The notes under the pieces were generated by a model that was not told where the DNA came from, ran no database searches, and saw only the letters and a list, made by a program, of their open reading frames with translations. From Toxorhynchites rutilus septentrionalis (taxonomy: Eukaryota > Arthropoda > Insecta > Diptera > Culicidae), in NCBI RefSeq assembly GCF_029784135.1, contig NC_073744.1:106880266-106944265 (forward strand): a stretch of DNA of 64,000 nt, read 5' to 3'. Positions within the stretch are counted from its first letter, which is position 1. Each line of letters starts with the position of its first letter. The translations under genes were made by a program, and so were the position numbers. Shown piece after piece: positions 8,040-21,000 of this stretch.

Positions 8040-11000
8040 GCAGATTATTTTCAGTAACGATTAGATATTTCCACATTTTCCTCGATACTGGAAGCCCACC
8101 AGTGGTTAATGCTAACTCGATAACCATCTGTTAATAGCACTTGATTGAAACATATTTGGTCACAGTGTTACATGGATAGAAAACATTCAATTAAACTCTT
8201 TCACATGAATATATTTTGAAAATTCCCAGAGGAACTGGCAGATTATTTTCAGTAACGATTAGTTATTTCCGGAACTTTCCCGATGCTGAATGGCATCCTA
8301 ACGGAAAGAGTTCTGCGCGTGTATGTGTCGATGCTTCGCCGTCCACCTCCTCCAGCACGTTAGGCAACGATGTTGTCTTGTCGATGTCCTCACGAAAAAT
8401 GAATGTGTCTCACCACCAGCATATCGCTTAAGTATGCTTTTTGTGTGTGATTGAATAGAGAGAAGGCGTGGTTTACGATGGCAATTTGGAAGGCAAACTA
8501 GAGGGGAATGAACTCTCTGAGCTCGGAACTTTCGGCGACTGAGCAATAATCGATTGCGGGCGCATACAATATTGGATACGGAAATATCCTACTGTTGGAG
8601 AAGAATAATCTTCTGAAGCTATCCTGTTAATTGCGATTGATTGAAAAACCACAAAACCAAATGTATTTGGTCACAGTGTTACATGGATAGAAAACATTCA
8701 ATTAAACTCTTTCACATGAATATATTTTGAAAATTCCCAAAGGAACTGGCAGATTATTTTCAGTAACGATTAGATATTTCCACATTTTCCTCGATACTGG
8801 AAGCCCACCAGTAGTTAATGCCAACTCGATAACCACCTGTTAATAGCACTTGATTGAAACATATTTGGTCACAGTGTAACATGGATAGAAAACATTCAAT
8901 TAAACTCTTTCACATGAATATATTTTGAAAATTCCCAGAGGAACTGGCAGATTATTTTCCAGCAATGATTAGATCTTTCCGGAACTTTCCCGATGCTGAA
9001 TGGCATCCTAACGGAAAGAGTTCTGCGCGTGTATGTGTCGATCCTTCACCGTCCACCTCCTCCAGCACGTTAGGCAACGATGTTGTCTTGTCGATGTCCT
9101 CACGAAAAATGAATGTGTCTCACCACCAGAATATCGCTTAAGTATGCTTTTTGTGTGTGATTGAATCGAGAGAAGGTGTGGTTTACGATGGCAATTTGGA
9201 AGGCAAACTAGAGGGCAATGAACTCTCTGAGCTCGGAACTTTCGGCGACTGAGCAATAATCGATTGCGGGCGCATACAATATTGGATACGGAAATATCCT
9301 ACTGATGGGGAAGAATAATCTTCTGAAGCTATCCTGTTAATTGCGATTGATTGAAAAACCACAAAACCAAATGTATTTGGTCACAGTGTTACATGGATAG
9401 AAAACATTCAATTAAACTCTTTCACATGAATATATTTTGAAAATTCCCAAAGGAACTGGCAGATTATTTTCAGTAACGATTAGATATTTCCACATTTTCC
9501 TCGATACTGGAAGCCCACCAGTGGTTAATGCCAACTCGATAACCACCTGTTAATAGCACTTGATTGAAACATATTTGGTCACAGTGTAACATGGATAGAA
9601 AACATTCAATTAAACTCTTTCACATGAATATATTTTGAAAATTCCCAGAGGAACTGGCAGATTATTTTCCAGCAATGATTAGATCTTTCCGGAACTTTCC
9701 CGATGCTGAATGGCATCCTAACGGAAAGAGTTCTGCGCGTGTATGTGGCGATCCTTCACCGTCCACCTCCTCCAGCACGTTAGGCAACGATGTTGTCTTG
9801 TCGATGTCCTCACGAAAAATGAATGTGTCTCACCACCAGAATATCGCTTAAGTATGCTTTTTGTGTGTGATTGAATCGAGAGAAGGTGTGGTTTACGATG
9901 GCAATTTGGAAGGCAAACTAGAGGGGAATGAACTCTCTGAGCTCGGAACTTTCGGCGACTGAGCAATAATCGATTGCGGGCGCATACAATATTGGATACG
10001 GAAATATCCTACTGATGGGGAAGAATAATCTTCTGAAGCTATCCTGTTAATTGCGATTGATTGAAAAACCACAAAACCAAATGTATTTGGTCACAGTGTT
10101 ACATGGATAGAAAACATTCAATTAAACTCTTTCACATGAATATATTTTGAAAATTCCCAAAGGAACTGGCAGATTATTTTCAGTAACGATTAGATATTTC
10201 CACATTTTCCTCGATACTGGAAGCCCACCAGTGGTTAATGCCAACTCGATAACCACCTGTTAATAGCACTTGATTGAAACATATTTGGTCACAGTGTAAC
10301 ATGGATAGAAAACATTCAATTAAACTCTTTCACATGAATATATTTTGAAAATTCCCAGAGGAACTGGCAGATTATTTTCCAACAATGATTAGATCTTTCC
10401 GGAACTTTCCCGATGCTGAATGGCATCCTAACGGAAAGAGTTCTGCGCGTGTATGTGTCGATCCTTCGCCGTCCACCTCCTCCAGCACGTTAGGCAACGA
10501 TGTTGTCTTGTCGATGTCCTCACGAAAAATGAATGTGTCTCACCACCAGAATATCGCTTAAGTATGCTTTTTGTGTGTGATTGAATCGAGAGAAGGTGTG
10601 GTTTACGATGGCAATTTGGAAGGCAAACTAGAGGGGAATGAACTCTCTGAGCTCGGAACTTTCGGCGACTGAGCAATAATCGATTGCGGGCGCATACAAT
10701 ATTGGATACGGAAATATCCTACTGATGGGGAAGAATAATCTTCTGAAGCTATCCTGTTAATTGCGATTGTTTGAAAAACCACAAAACCAAATGTATTTGG
10801 TCACAGTGTTACATGGATAGAAAACATTCAATTAAACTCTTTCACATGAATATATTTTGAAAATTCCCAAAGGAACTGGCAGATTATTTTCAGTAACGAT
10901 TAGTTATTTCCACATTTTCCTCGATACTGGAAGCCCACCAGTGGTTAATGCCAACTCGATAACCACCTGTTAATAGCACTTGATTGAAATATATTTGGTC

Positions 11001-11190
11001 ACAGTGTTACATGGATAGAAAACATTCAATTAAACTCTTTCACATGAATATATTTTGAAAATTCCCAAAGGAACTGGCAGATTATTTTCAGTAACGATTA
11101 GATATTTCCACATTTTCCTCGATACTGGAAGCCCACCAGTGGTTAATGTCAACTCGATAACCACCTGTTAATAGCCGCGCGTGTATGTGT
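8040..11190. repeat. Tandem array, about 710-bp units, left arm of X
   Basis: Four long units repeat with anchor sequence TTCTGCGCGTGTATG near 8310, 9020, 9730 and 10440, a spacing of exactly 710 bp. Each unit is composite: about 300 bp unique to the long unit plus copies of a shorter module of about 205 bp (from the CTGGCAGATTATTTTC motif to the next). Extra short modules lie at both ends (8030-8215 and 10900-11160). The units carry an 82-codon minus-strand ORF that is probably not coding. Confidence 0.9.
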
Positions 11191-11366
11191 GTGTAGCGAT
11201 GTCTTCCCAGGGAACCGTTTGTGGCATCACTCTCCTCCTGATAGATTCCCTTCTGGCCTAGGGTGCACAAACAGGCTCTTGGTGACACCGTTCATCCGCG
11301 CTTTCATGATAAATAAAGAGCTTCACCGCAACAGCGACAACATGCTCCAATCGCTGTTCAATTAGA

Positions 11367-11401
11367 ACTGAGTGGATTTCCGAGCGCCGCTCGCTTATAT
11401 A
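11367..11401 (-). promoter_or_regulatory. Internal TATA/initiator promoter of element X
   Basis: On the minus strand TATATAAG (11401-11394) is followed by an arthropod-type initiator TCAGT (11371-11367), with 32 nt from the first T of TATA to the A of the initiator. Transcription would run leftwards into the repeat array. The same spacing occurs in all six elements. Confidence 0.6.
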
Positions 11402-11819
11402 CCGATTGGTGATTTCAATAGCCTGTTTTGAAAGCAATTTTAAGACTATTGAAACAAGTTTTTGGATCAAAAACAGGAAGTGGGTTATATCTATGGTATA
11501 ACCGCAAGGGTGACGTAGGACTATCGTTGATTTAGAGATCATTTGTTTGAAGTTGAATCTGAATTCATTCTGAATGAATGAATATTTGGAGAACTTCGAA
11601 AACGAGAGCGTTACGTTGGAGCCACAAGGTTTTATGCATCCAATATTGGATACGGAAATATCCTACTGATGGGGAAGAATAATCTTCAGAAGCTATCCTG
11701 TTAATTGCGATTGATTGAAAAATCACAAAACCAAATGTATTTGGTCACAGTGTTTCATGGATAGAAAACATTAAAATAAACTCTTTCACATGAATGTAAT
11801 TTTAAATTCCCAGAGGAAC

Positions 11820-14306
11820 TGGCAGATTATTTTCAGTAACGATTAGATATTTCCACATTTTCCTCGATACTGGAAGCCCACCAGTGGTTAATGCTAACTC
11901 GATAACCATCTGTTAATAGCACTTGATTGAAACATATTTGGTCACAGTGTTACATGGATAGAAAACATTCAATTAAACTCTTTCACATGAATATATTTTG
12001 AAAATTCCCAGAGGAACTGGCAGATTATTTTCAGTAACGATTAGTTATTTCCGGAACTTTCCCGATGCTGAATGGCATCCTAACGGAAAGAGTTCTGCGC
12101 GTGTATGTGTCGATGCTTCGCCGTCCACCTCCTCCAGCACGTTAGGCAACGATGTTGTCTTGTCGATGTCCTCACGAAAAATGAATGTGTCTCACCACCA
12201 GCATATCGCTTAAGTATGCTTTTTGTGTGTGATTGAATAGAGAGAAGGCGTGGTTTACGATGGCAATTTGGAAGGCAAACTAGAGGGGAATGAACTCTCT
12301 GAGCTCGGAACTTTCGGCGACTGAGCAATAATCGATTGCGGGCGCATACAATATTGGATACGGAAATATCCTACTGTTGGAGAAGAATAATCTTCTGAAG
12401 CTATCCTGTTAATTGCGATTGATTGAAATACCACAAAACCAAATGTATTTGGTCACAGTGTTACATGGATAGAAAACATTCAATTAAACTCTTTCACATG
12501 AATATATTTTGAAAATTCCCAAAGGAACTGGCAGATTATTTTCAGTAACGATTAGATATTTCCACATTTTCCTCGATACTGGAAGCCCACCAGTAGTTAA
12601 TGCCAACTCGATAACCACCTGTTAATAGCACTTGATTGAAACATATTTGGTCACAGTGTAACATGGATAGAAAACATTCAATTAAACTCTTTCACATGAA
12701 TATATTTTGAAAATTCCCAGAGGAACTGGCAGATTATTTTCCAGCAATGATTAGATCTTTCCGGAACTTTCCCGATGCTGAATGGCATCCTAACGGAAAG
12801 AGTTCTGCGCGTGTATGTGTCGATCCTTCACCGTCCACCTCCTCCAGCACGTTAGGCAACGATGTTGTCTTGTCGATGTCCTCACGAAAAATGAATGTGT
12901 CTCACCACCAGAATATCGCTTAAGTATGCTTTTTGTGTGTGATTGAATCGAGAGAAGGTGTGGTTTACGATGGCAATTTGGAAGGCAAACTAGAGGGCAA
13001 TGAACTCTCTGAGCTCGGAACTTTCGGCGACTGAGCAATAATCGATTGCGGGCGCATACAATATTGGATACGGAAATATCCTACTGATGGGGAAGAATAA
13101 TCTTCTGAAGCTATCCTGTTAATTGCGATTGATTGAAAAACCACAAAACCAAATGTATTTGGTCACAGTGTTACATGGATAGAAAACATTCAATTAAACT
13201 CTTTCACATGAATATATTTTGAAAATTCCCAAAGGAACTGGCAGATTATTTTCAGTAACGATTAGATATTTCCACATTTTCCTCGATACTGGAAGCCCAC
13301 CAGTGGTTAATGCCAACTCGATAACCACCTGTTAATAGCACTTGATTGAAACATATTTGGTCACAGTGTAACATGGATAGAAAACATTCAATTAAACTCT
13401 TTCACATGAATATATTTTGAAAATTCCCAGAGGAACTGGCAGATTATTTTCCAGCAATGATTAGATCTTTCCGGAACTTTCCCGATGCTGAATGGCATCC
13501 TAACGGAAAGAGTTCTGCGCGTGTATGTGGCGATCCTTCACCGTCCACCTCCTCCAGCACGTTAGGCAACGATGTTGTCTTGTCGATGTCCTCACGAAAA
13601 ATGAATGTGTCTCACCACCAGAATATCGCTTAAGTATGCTTTTTGTGTGTGATTGAATCGAGAGAAGGTGTGGTTTACGATGGCAATTTGGAAGGCAAAC
13701 TAGAGGGGAATGAACTCTCTGAGCTCGGAACTTTCGGCGACTGAGCAATAATCGATTGCGGGCGCATACAATATTGGATACGGAAATATCCTACTGATGG
13801 GGAAGAATAATCTTCTGAAGCTATCCTGTTAATTGCGATTGATTGAAAAACCACAAAACCAAATGTATTTGGTCACAGTGTTACATGGATAGAAAACATT
13901 CAATTAAACTCTTTCACATGAATATATTTTGAAAATTCCCAAAGGAACTGGCAGATTATTTTCAGTAACGATTAGATATTTCCACATTTTCCTCGATACT
14001 GGAAGCCCACCAGTGGTTAATGCCAACTCGATAACCACCTGTTAATAGCACTTGATTGAAACATATTTGGTCACAGTGTAACATGGATAGAAAACATTCA
14101 ATTAAACTCTTTCACATGAATATATTTTGAAAATTCCCAGAGGAACTGGCAGATTATTTTCCAACAATGATTAGATCTTTCCGGAACTTTCCCGATGCTG
14201 AATGGCATCCTAACGGAAAGAGTTCTGCGCGTGTATGTGTCGATCCTTCGCCGTCCACCTCCTCCAGCACGTTAGGCAACGATGTTGTCTTGTCGATGTC
14301 CTCACG
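11820..14306. repeat. Tandem array, about 710-bp units, left arm of W
   Basis: Units have anchors near 12093, 12803, 13513 and 14223 (710-bp spacing), in the same order and with the same unit-specific variants as the array of X. The last unit is cut after CTCACGAAAAA by element U and resumes at 30105 with TGAATGTGTCTC. Confidence 0.9.
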
Positions 14307-14415
14307 AAAAACAGGAAGTGGGTTATATCTATGGTATAACCGCAAGGGTGACGTAGGACTATCGTTGATTTAGAGATCATTTGTTTGAAGTTGAATCTGA
14401 ATTCATTCTGAATGA

Positions 14416-14714
14416 ATTTTGTTTTTGGAACACGCCTTTCACTGGGTCACTTGTGCTTCGTTACTGCTTTGGTCCTCGGATCAGTAAATATTTACTTTTC
14501 TTTACAGCATATATTAAATATCTTATGAAGCATAGGATCCCTTCCTACCTTCTTCTTTAACCGAGAGTCGAGCGGACAGATCTGATGAGTGATTTTTTTG
14601 GTTTCCCTTTCGCCAGTCCCCTCTGGGCTGGTTTTATTGTGGCTCTTCACTGGGGTAGAGGCGAATGAACTGCAAAGTTTAAAGCCTCTTAAAAACAAAG
14701 AAAGAAAGAAAGAA
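14416..14714 (+). mobile_element. 5'-truncated LINE fragment, 3' end of the A/B/4 family
   Basis: About 300 bp match the last part of the 3' UTR of LINEs B and 4, including the terminal hairpin (14657-14689) and a tail of AAAGAAAGAAAGAAAG. The left flank is the right-end region of U and the right flank is mid-unit (GAACTTTCGGCG), so bases of U appear to be missing. Either a deletion accompanied insertion or later recombination removed them. No TSD is visible. Confidence 0.8.
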
Positions 14715-17241
14715 CTTTCGGCGACTGAGCAATAATCGATTGCGGGCGCATACAATATTGGATACGGAAATATCCTACTGATGGGGAAGAATAATCTTCT
14801 GCAGCTATCCTGTTAATTGCGATTGATTGAAAAACCACAAAACCAAATGTATTTGGTCACAGTGTTACATGGATAGAAAACATTCAATTAAACTCTTTCA
14901 CATGAATATATTTTGAAAATTCCCAAAGGAACTGGCAGATTATTTTCAGTAACGATTAGATATTTCCACATTTTCCTCGATACTGGAAGCCCACCAGTGG
15001 TTAATGCCAACTCGATAACCACCTGTTAATAGCACTTGATTGAAATATATTTGGTCACAGTGTTACATGGATAGAAAACATTCAATTAAACTCTTTCACA
15101 TGAATATATTTTGAAAATTCCCAAAGGAACTGGCAGATTATTTTCCAGCAATGATTAGATCTTTCCGGAACTTTCTCGATGCTGAATGGCATCCTAACGG
15201 AAAGAGTTCTGCGCGTGTATGCGTCGATCCTTCGCCGTCCACCTCCTCCAGCACGTTAGGCAACGATGTTGTCTTGTCGATGTCCTCACGAAAAATGAAT
15301 GTGTCTCACCACCAGAATATCGCTTAAGTATGCTTTTTGTGTGTGATTGAATCGAGAGAAGGTGTGGTTTACGATGGCAATTTGGAAGGCAAACTAGAGG
15401 GGAATGAACTCTCTGAGCTCAGAACTTTCGGCGACTGAGCAATAATCGATTGCGGGCGCATACAATATTGGATACGAAAATATCCTACTGATGGGGAAGA
15501 ATAATCTTCTGAAGCTATCCTGTTAATTGCGATTGATTGAAAAACCACAAAACCAAATGTATTTGGTCACAGTGTTACATGGATAGAAAACATTCAATTA
15601 AATTCTTTCACATGAATATATTTTGAAAATACCCAAAGGAACTGGCAGATTATTTTCAGTAACGATTAGTTATTTCCACATTTTCCTCGTTACTGGAAGC
15701 CCACCAGTGGTTAATGCCAACTCGATAACCACCTGTTAATAGCACTTGATTGAAACATATTTGGTCACAGTGTTACATGAATAGAAAACATTCAATTAAA
15801 CTCTTTCACATGAATATATTTTGAAAATTCCCAAAGGAACTGGCAGATTATTTTCCAGCAATGATTAGATCTTTCCGGAACTTTCTCGATGCTGAATGGC
15901 ATCCTAACGGAAAGAGTTCTGCGCGTGTATGTGTCGATCCTTCGCCGTCCACCTCCTCCAGCACGTTAGGCAACGATGTTGTCTTGTCGATGTCCTCACG
16001 AAAAATGAATGTGTCTCACCACCAGAATATCGCTTAAGTATGCTTTTTGTGTGTGATTGAATCGAGAGAAGGTGTGGTTTACGATGGCAATTTGGAAGGC
16101 AAACTAGAGAGGAATGAACTCTCTGAGCTCAGAACTTTCGACGACTGAGCAATAATCGATTGCGGGCGCATACAATATTGGATACGGAAATATCCTACTG
16201 ATGGGGAAGAATAATCTTCTGAAGCTATCCTGTTAATTGCGATTGATTGAAAAACCACAAAACCAAATGTATTTGGTCACAGTGTTACATGGATAGAAAA
16301 CATTCAATTAAACTCTTTCACATGAATATATTTTGAAAATTCCCAAAGGAACTGGCAGATTATTTTCCAGCAATGATTAGATCTTTCCGGAACTTTCTCG
16401 ATGCTGAATGGCATCCTAACGGAAAGAGTTCTGCGCGTGTATGTGTCGATCCTTCGCCGTCCACCTCCTCCAGCACGTTAGGCAACGATGTTGTCTTGTC
16501 GATGTCCTCACGAAAAGTGAATGTGTCTCACCACCAGAATATCGCTTAAGTATGCTTTTTGTGTGTGATTGAATCGAGAGAAGGTGTGGTTTACGATGGC
16601 AATTTGGAAGGCAAACTAGAGAGGAATGAACTCTCTGAGCTCAGAACTTTCGACGACTGAGCAATAATCGATTGCGGGCGCATACAATATTGGATACGGA
16701 AATATCCTACTGATGGGGAAGAATAATCTTCTGAAGCTATCCTGTTAATTGCGATTGATTGAAAAACCACAAAACCAAATGTATTTGGTCACAGTGTTAC
16801 ATGGATAGAAAACATTCAATTAAACTCTTTCACATGAATATATTTTGAAAATTCCCAAAGGAACTGGCAGATTATTTTCAGTAACGATTAGATATTTCCA
16901 CATTTTCCTCGATACTGGAAGCCCACCAGTGGTTAATGCCAACTCGATAACCACCTGTTAATAGCACTTGATTGAAATATATTTGGTCACAGTGTTACAT
17001 GGATAGAAAACATTCAATTAAACTCTTTCACATGAATATATTTTGAAAATTCCCAAAGGAACTGGCAGATTATTTTCCAGCAATGATTAGATCTTTCCGG
17101 AACTTTCTCGATGCTGAATGGCATCCTAACGGAAAGAGTTCTGCGCGTGTATGCGTCGATCCTTCGCCGTCCACCTCCTCCAGCACGTTAGGCAACGATG
17201 TTGTCTTGTCGATGTCCTCACGAAAAGTGAATGTGTCTCAC
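14715..17241. repeat. Tandem array in U, part before LINE B
   Basis: Long units have anchors near 15207, 15917, 16427 and 17141. The spacings are 710, 510 and 714 bp, because one unit lacks a 205-bp module. This 4-unit pattern, including variants such as TATGCGTCG against TATGTGTCG, recurs after LINE B, so the array is a higher-order repeat. Confidence 0.9.
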
Positions 17242-18027
17242 TTCTTCTTTCTTCTTTCTTTGTTTTTAAGAGGCTTTAAACTTTGCAGTTCATTCGCCTC
17301 TAGCCCAGTGAAGAGCCACAATAAAACCAGCCCAGAGGGGACTGGCGAAAGGGAAACCAACAAAATCACTCATCAGACCCGTCCGCTCGACTCTCGGTTA
17401 AAGAAGAAGGTAGGAAGGGATCCTATGCTTCATAAGATATTTAATATATGCTGTAAAGAAAAGTAAAAATTTACTGATCCGAGGACCAAAGCAGCAACGA
17501 AGCACAAGTGACCTAGCGAAAGGCGTGTTCCAAAGCCAAAAAACAAAACGGCCCCTCTCAGGAGGATAGGAAGGAAAGGAATGGAAAGGATTTGGGTGGG
17601 ATTAGTGGAGTGGGAGGGGGTGGGAGTGGTATGGGAAGGAAAGAGGGGAGGAGTGGGTGTGGGGTGGGGTGAAATGAAATGAAATACAGTTTGAATAGAT
17701 AATAAAATATAGTGGTTTTGAATTTAATGGTATATAGTATAGCTGAAAAATGGAGAGGTTTATTTAATGAATTTATCCTCCTTGGTGAGTGTGGCTGTAG
17801 GAATAGGAAGTTGATTAAAGTATAATGTAATGGATAGAAGATAGATGTGGGTATGAAAGTATATATTATATTATTTGTTATTTATTATTATTGAATGCGT
17901 GTATATACATGTATGAATACCTTCCTTCCGACCCGTACATACATGTGTATACACACATAAACACGCATACATGACTGTGAAGTGGCGAACTTTAATAAGC
18001 AATTTCCAAGGTATTTAGTATTTCGGT

Positions 18028-21000
18028 TTAGATTTTACCAAAGAAGTCGGTTTCTTTCAGAAACGCAATTAAATTGGTTTCTTGGGTCTCGTCTCTACTG
18101 AGGATATCTCGGAGACTCTGACCTATGTTGTGTCGGGCTCGAGCATCTTTGGTATGTTGACATTCAAGTAAAAGATGGCTAACGGAAACCGGAGCTTCGT
18201 TGCAAGCACATTGGGGCTTTTCGGCTCTGCAGAACAAGTGTGAGTGGGTGAAGTTAGTGTGCCCAATTCGAAGACGGGTAAGGACTTGCCTTTCCCTACT
18301 ATTGAGGCGGTCATCCCAAGGGAGAGTGGAATTTTTAATTTTATGAAGATGAGTGGGACGGCTGTTTATCCAGCCTATGTCCCAGCTTTCACGGACTTGC
18401 TGTTTTACCCAGCGGATAATGTCAGATGGAGGACAGGGCATGTCTGGGGGATCTATTTTGCTGCCCTTGCCGGCCAGTATGTCGGCGGCTGTGTTTCCGC
18501 GGATTCCTGAGTGACCAGGAACCCAGCAGAAGGAGATGTTTTTATTTGAAGCAGCCTCTTCTGTTTGCTTAATCCATGGGTGTTTGCTGTTTCCACTTAG
18601 AAGATCGTGGAGACAGCTAGCTGAGTCTGAGAATATTGTGGTAGGAAGAAACTCATGGGTGCATTCTTGGGTAGCTATTAAAAGGGCGAAAGCTTCCGCA
18701 CTGAAGATGGAGCATTGCGGTGGAAGAGAAAAGCTACCAGTGTATCTACTCTCAAAGATTCCACATCCAACTCCATCGGCACTGACTGAACCATCTGTGT
18801 ATACCTGGTGGTTGATTTGAAAATTGGATGCAACGAGGTTATTGAAGCAGGCTTTGACTTTTGGAGAAGGGTCTCCCGCTCGAACTGTCTTGAGAAGTTC
18901 AAGGTTAATGTTCGGCGGTTTGACGTTCCAATTTCTTCCCGTCGCAGATGAACGTTCACATATATCGGGAAGATCTTTGTTCGTGAGATTTTTGAACCAT
19001 GTTTTAGCCCTATGTATTAATGGGACATTGTGGTCGTTTTCGGGGAGTGACAAGTGACGGATGGCTTTATTAGTGATGGCTTTTGTTACCAGGTGGGTGA
19101 AGGGAAGTTGCCCACTTTCTGCCATTACAGCAAGAGTAGGACTGGTGGGAAAAGCGCCAATTGCGAGCCGAATTGCTTTATTGTAAATTGGTTGAATGGT
19201 GTTTAACACCCTGTCCCCTCCACGGCTGAAGGTGCCTATTCCGTAAAGGATTTGTGGGACCAACCAAACATTTACAACATTTAGCAACGTCTTTCTATGA
19301 CCAGAGGCTAGGTTGCCTGCGATAGACTTGATGATGTTCAATTTCTTTCTGGTGGCTATTTTGGTCTTTTGGGAATGTGATAGGAAGTTGAGTTTCTTGT
19401 CGAAAGTAACCCCTAGTATTTTCAATGTCCTCATTGTAGGGATCGGGATTTTGTTGAGCTGAAGATAGGTTCTCCTTCTGAGAGCTTTTCCGATATGTAT
19501 GTGTTTGGATTTCTCCGGGGAAATTTTAAAACCTGTTTTTAGAGCCCAGTTTTGGATGGAGTCTAAGGTTTTTTGAAGCCTCTTTCTCTGAATTAAGCCG
19601 AAGCAGCTCGTAGAGATAAGAGTGATGTCATCTGCATAGACTATGACCTTTATATGGTCCGGGATAATCTCGAATAGAGATTGCATGGCAATGTTGAAGA
19701 GGGTTGGTGAAAGTGCTGAGCCTTGTGGGAAGCCGTTTTCTGGGATTTTTAGAGAAGATTGGTGGTTGTTAATAACGGTTTTGAAAGACCGGTTTTCTAG
19801 AAAACTTTTAACGAAGAGACCTAATCTCCCACGAATCCCCCAGTCGAAAAGGCTTTTCAGCACTGGGTACCTCCATGCCCGATCGAAGGCCTTGGATAAA
19901 TCCAGGGAAACAATATCAATGTGGTGTAATTTTTCAGTTGCGTCGTCTAGGATTTTTTCGATTGCTACAAGGCAATCTTCTGTACCTTTTCCCGCACGGA
20001 AGGCGAATTGTCTGGGATCAATCAGCTTATTTGACTCTAGAAAAGTAGTTAAGCGTCGATTGACCATTTTTTCCAAGACTTTCCCAACACAACTTAGGAG
20101 AGTGATGGGGCGGAAATTGTCAAGAAGATGGTTGTTCATGTCTGGTTTCGGGATACAGATCATTAAACCCTCTTTCCAGCAACTGGGGAGGGTTCCACTG
20201 TCCCAGACTTTGTTGAGGAGCTTCAGAAGTGCTTTTTTCCCGAGATGGGGTAGATTCTTAAGCATAGGGTAGCTAATGTCATCAGGTCCTGTGGATCCTT
20301 GTTTGACTTTGTTCAGTACCCAATCGAGCTCTTTGAGGGAGAGGTTTTTGTTGAAGTCAAATTCCACATCGGTATGAAAATCGATGGGAATTCTTTCGCA
20401 TTCCGTTTTGTGGGTTAGAAAGGTTTGGTCGTAGTTTTGATTGGAGGAGGCGGAAGCAAAGAAATCTCCAAACGCCTCGGCGATGATTTTCCGGTCATTG
20501 GTGTATTGACCGTTAATTAGAAGATTATATTCTTTGCTTCTTTTCTTTCCATGAAGCCTGCCAATCTTACTCCATAAATCCTTTGTTGACGCGTTGGGAT
20601 TAATTTCGCTGACGAATTTAACCCAACTGTTGTGCTTGGCTGTGTTGATAGCAGTCTTAGCTTCTTTGCGAGCCCTTTGGAACTCTGCAAGCAGAGTGGG
20701 TCTCAGTGGGCTGTCCGGATGGGCCTTTCTTAATTTGCGTAGGGCCTTACGTCGACCTTTGATCGCTGCCTTCAGCTCAGGCGACCACCATGGGACACAT
20801 TTCCTGCCAGGGATGCCACTGGTTCTGGGGATGTGCACCATTGCAACTTCTAGGACAACTTTGGAGAATTCCTTGGCTGTCCAATCTCGTTTAGCGGAGA
20901 GGCGGTTTTCAATGTCAAACTGATAGCCAGCCCAGTCAGCGTATTCAAATTTCCATCTTGGCCTTGTTGAAAACTCTGGAGAAGTTTGGCCGAAGGAAGT

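Noticed and set aside
8040..11190. Regular repeats as a CRISPR array
   Set aside because: Units are hundreds of bases long, have no spacers, and the DNA is eukaryotic.
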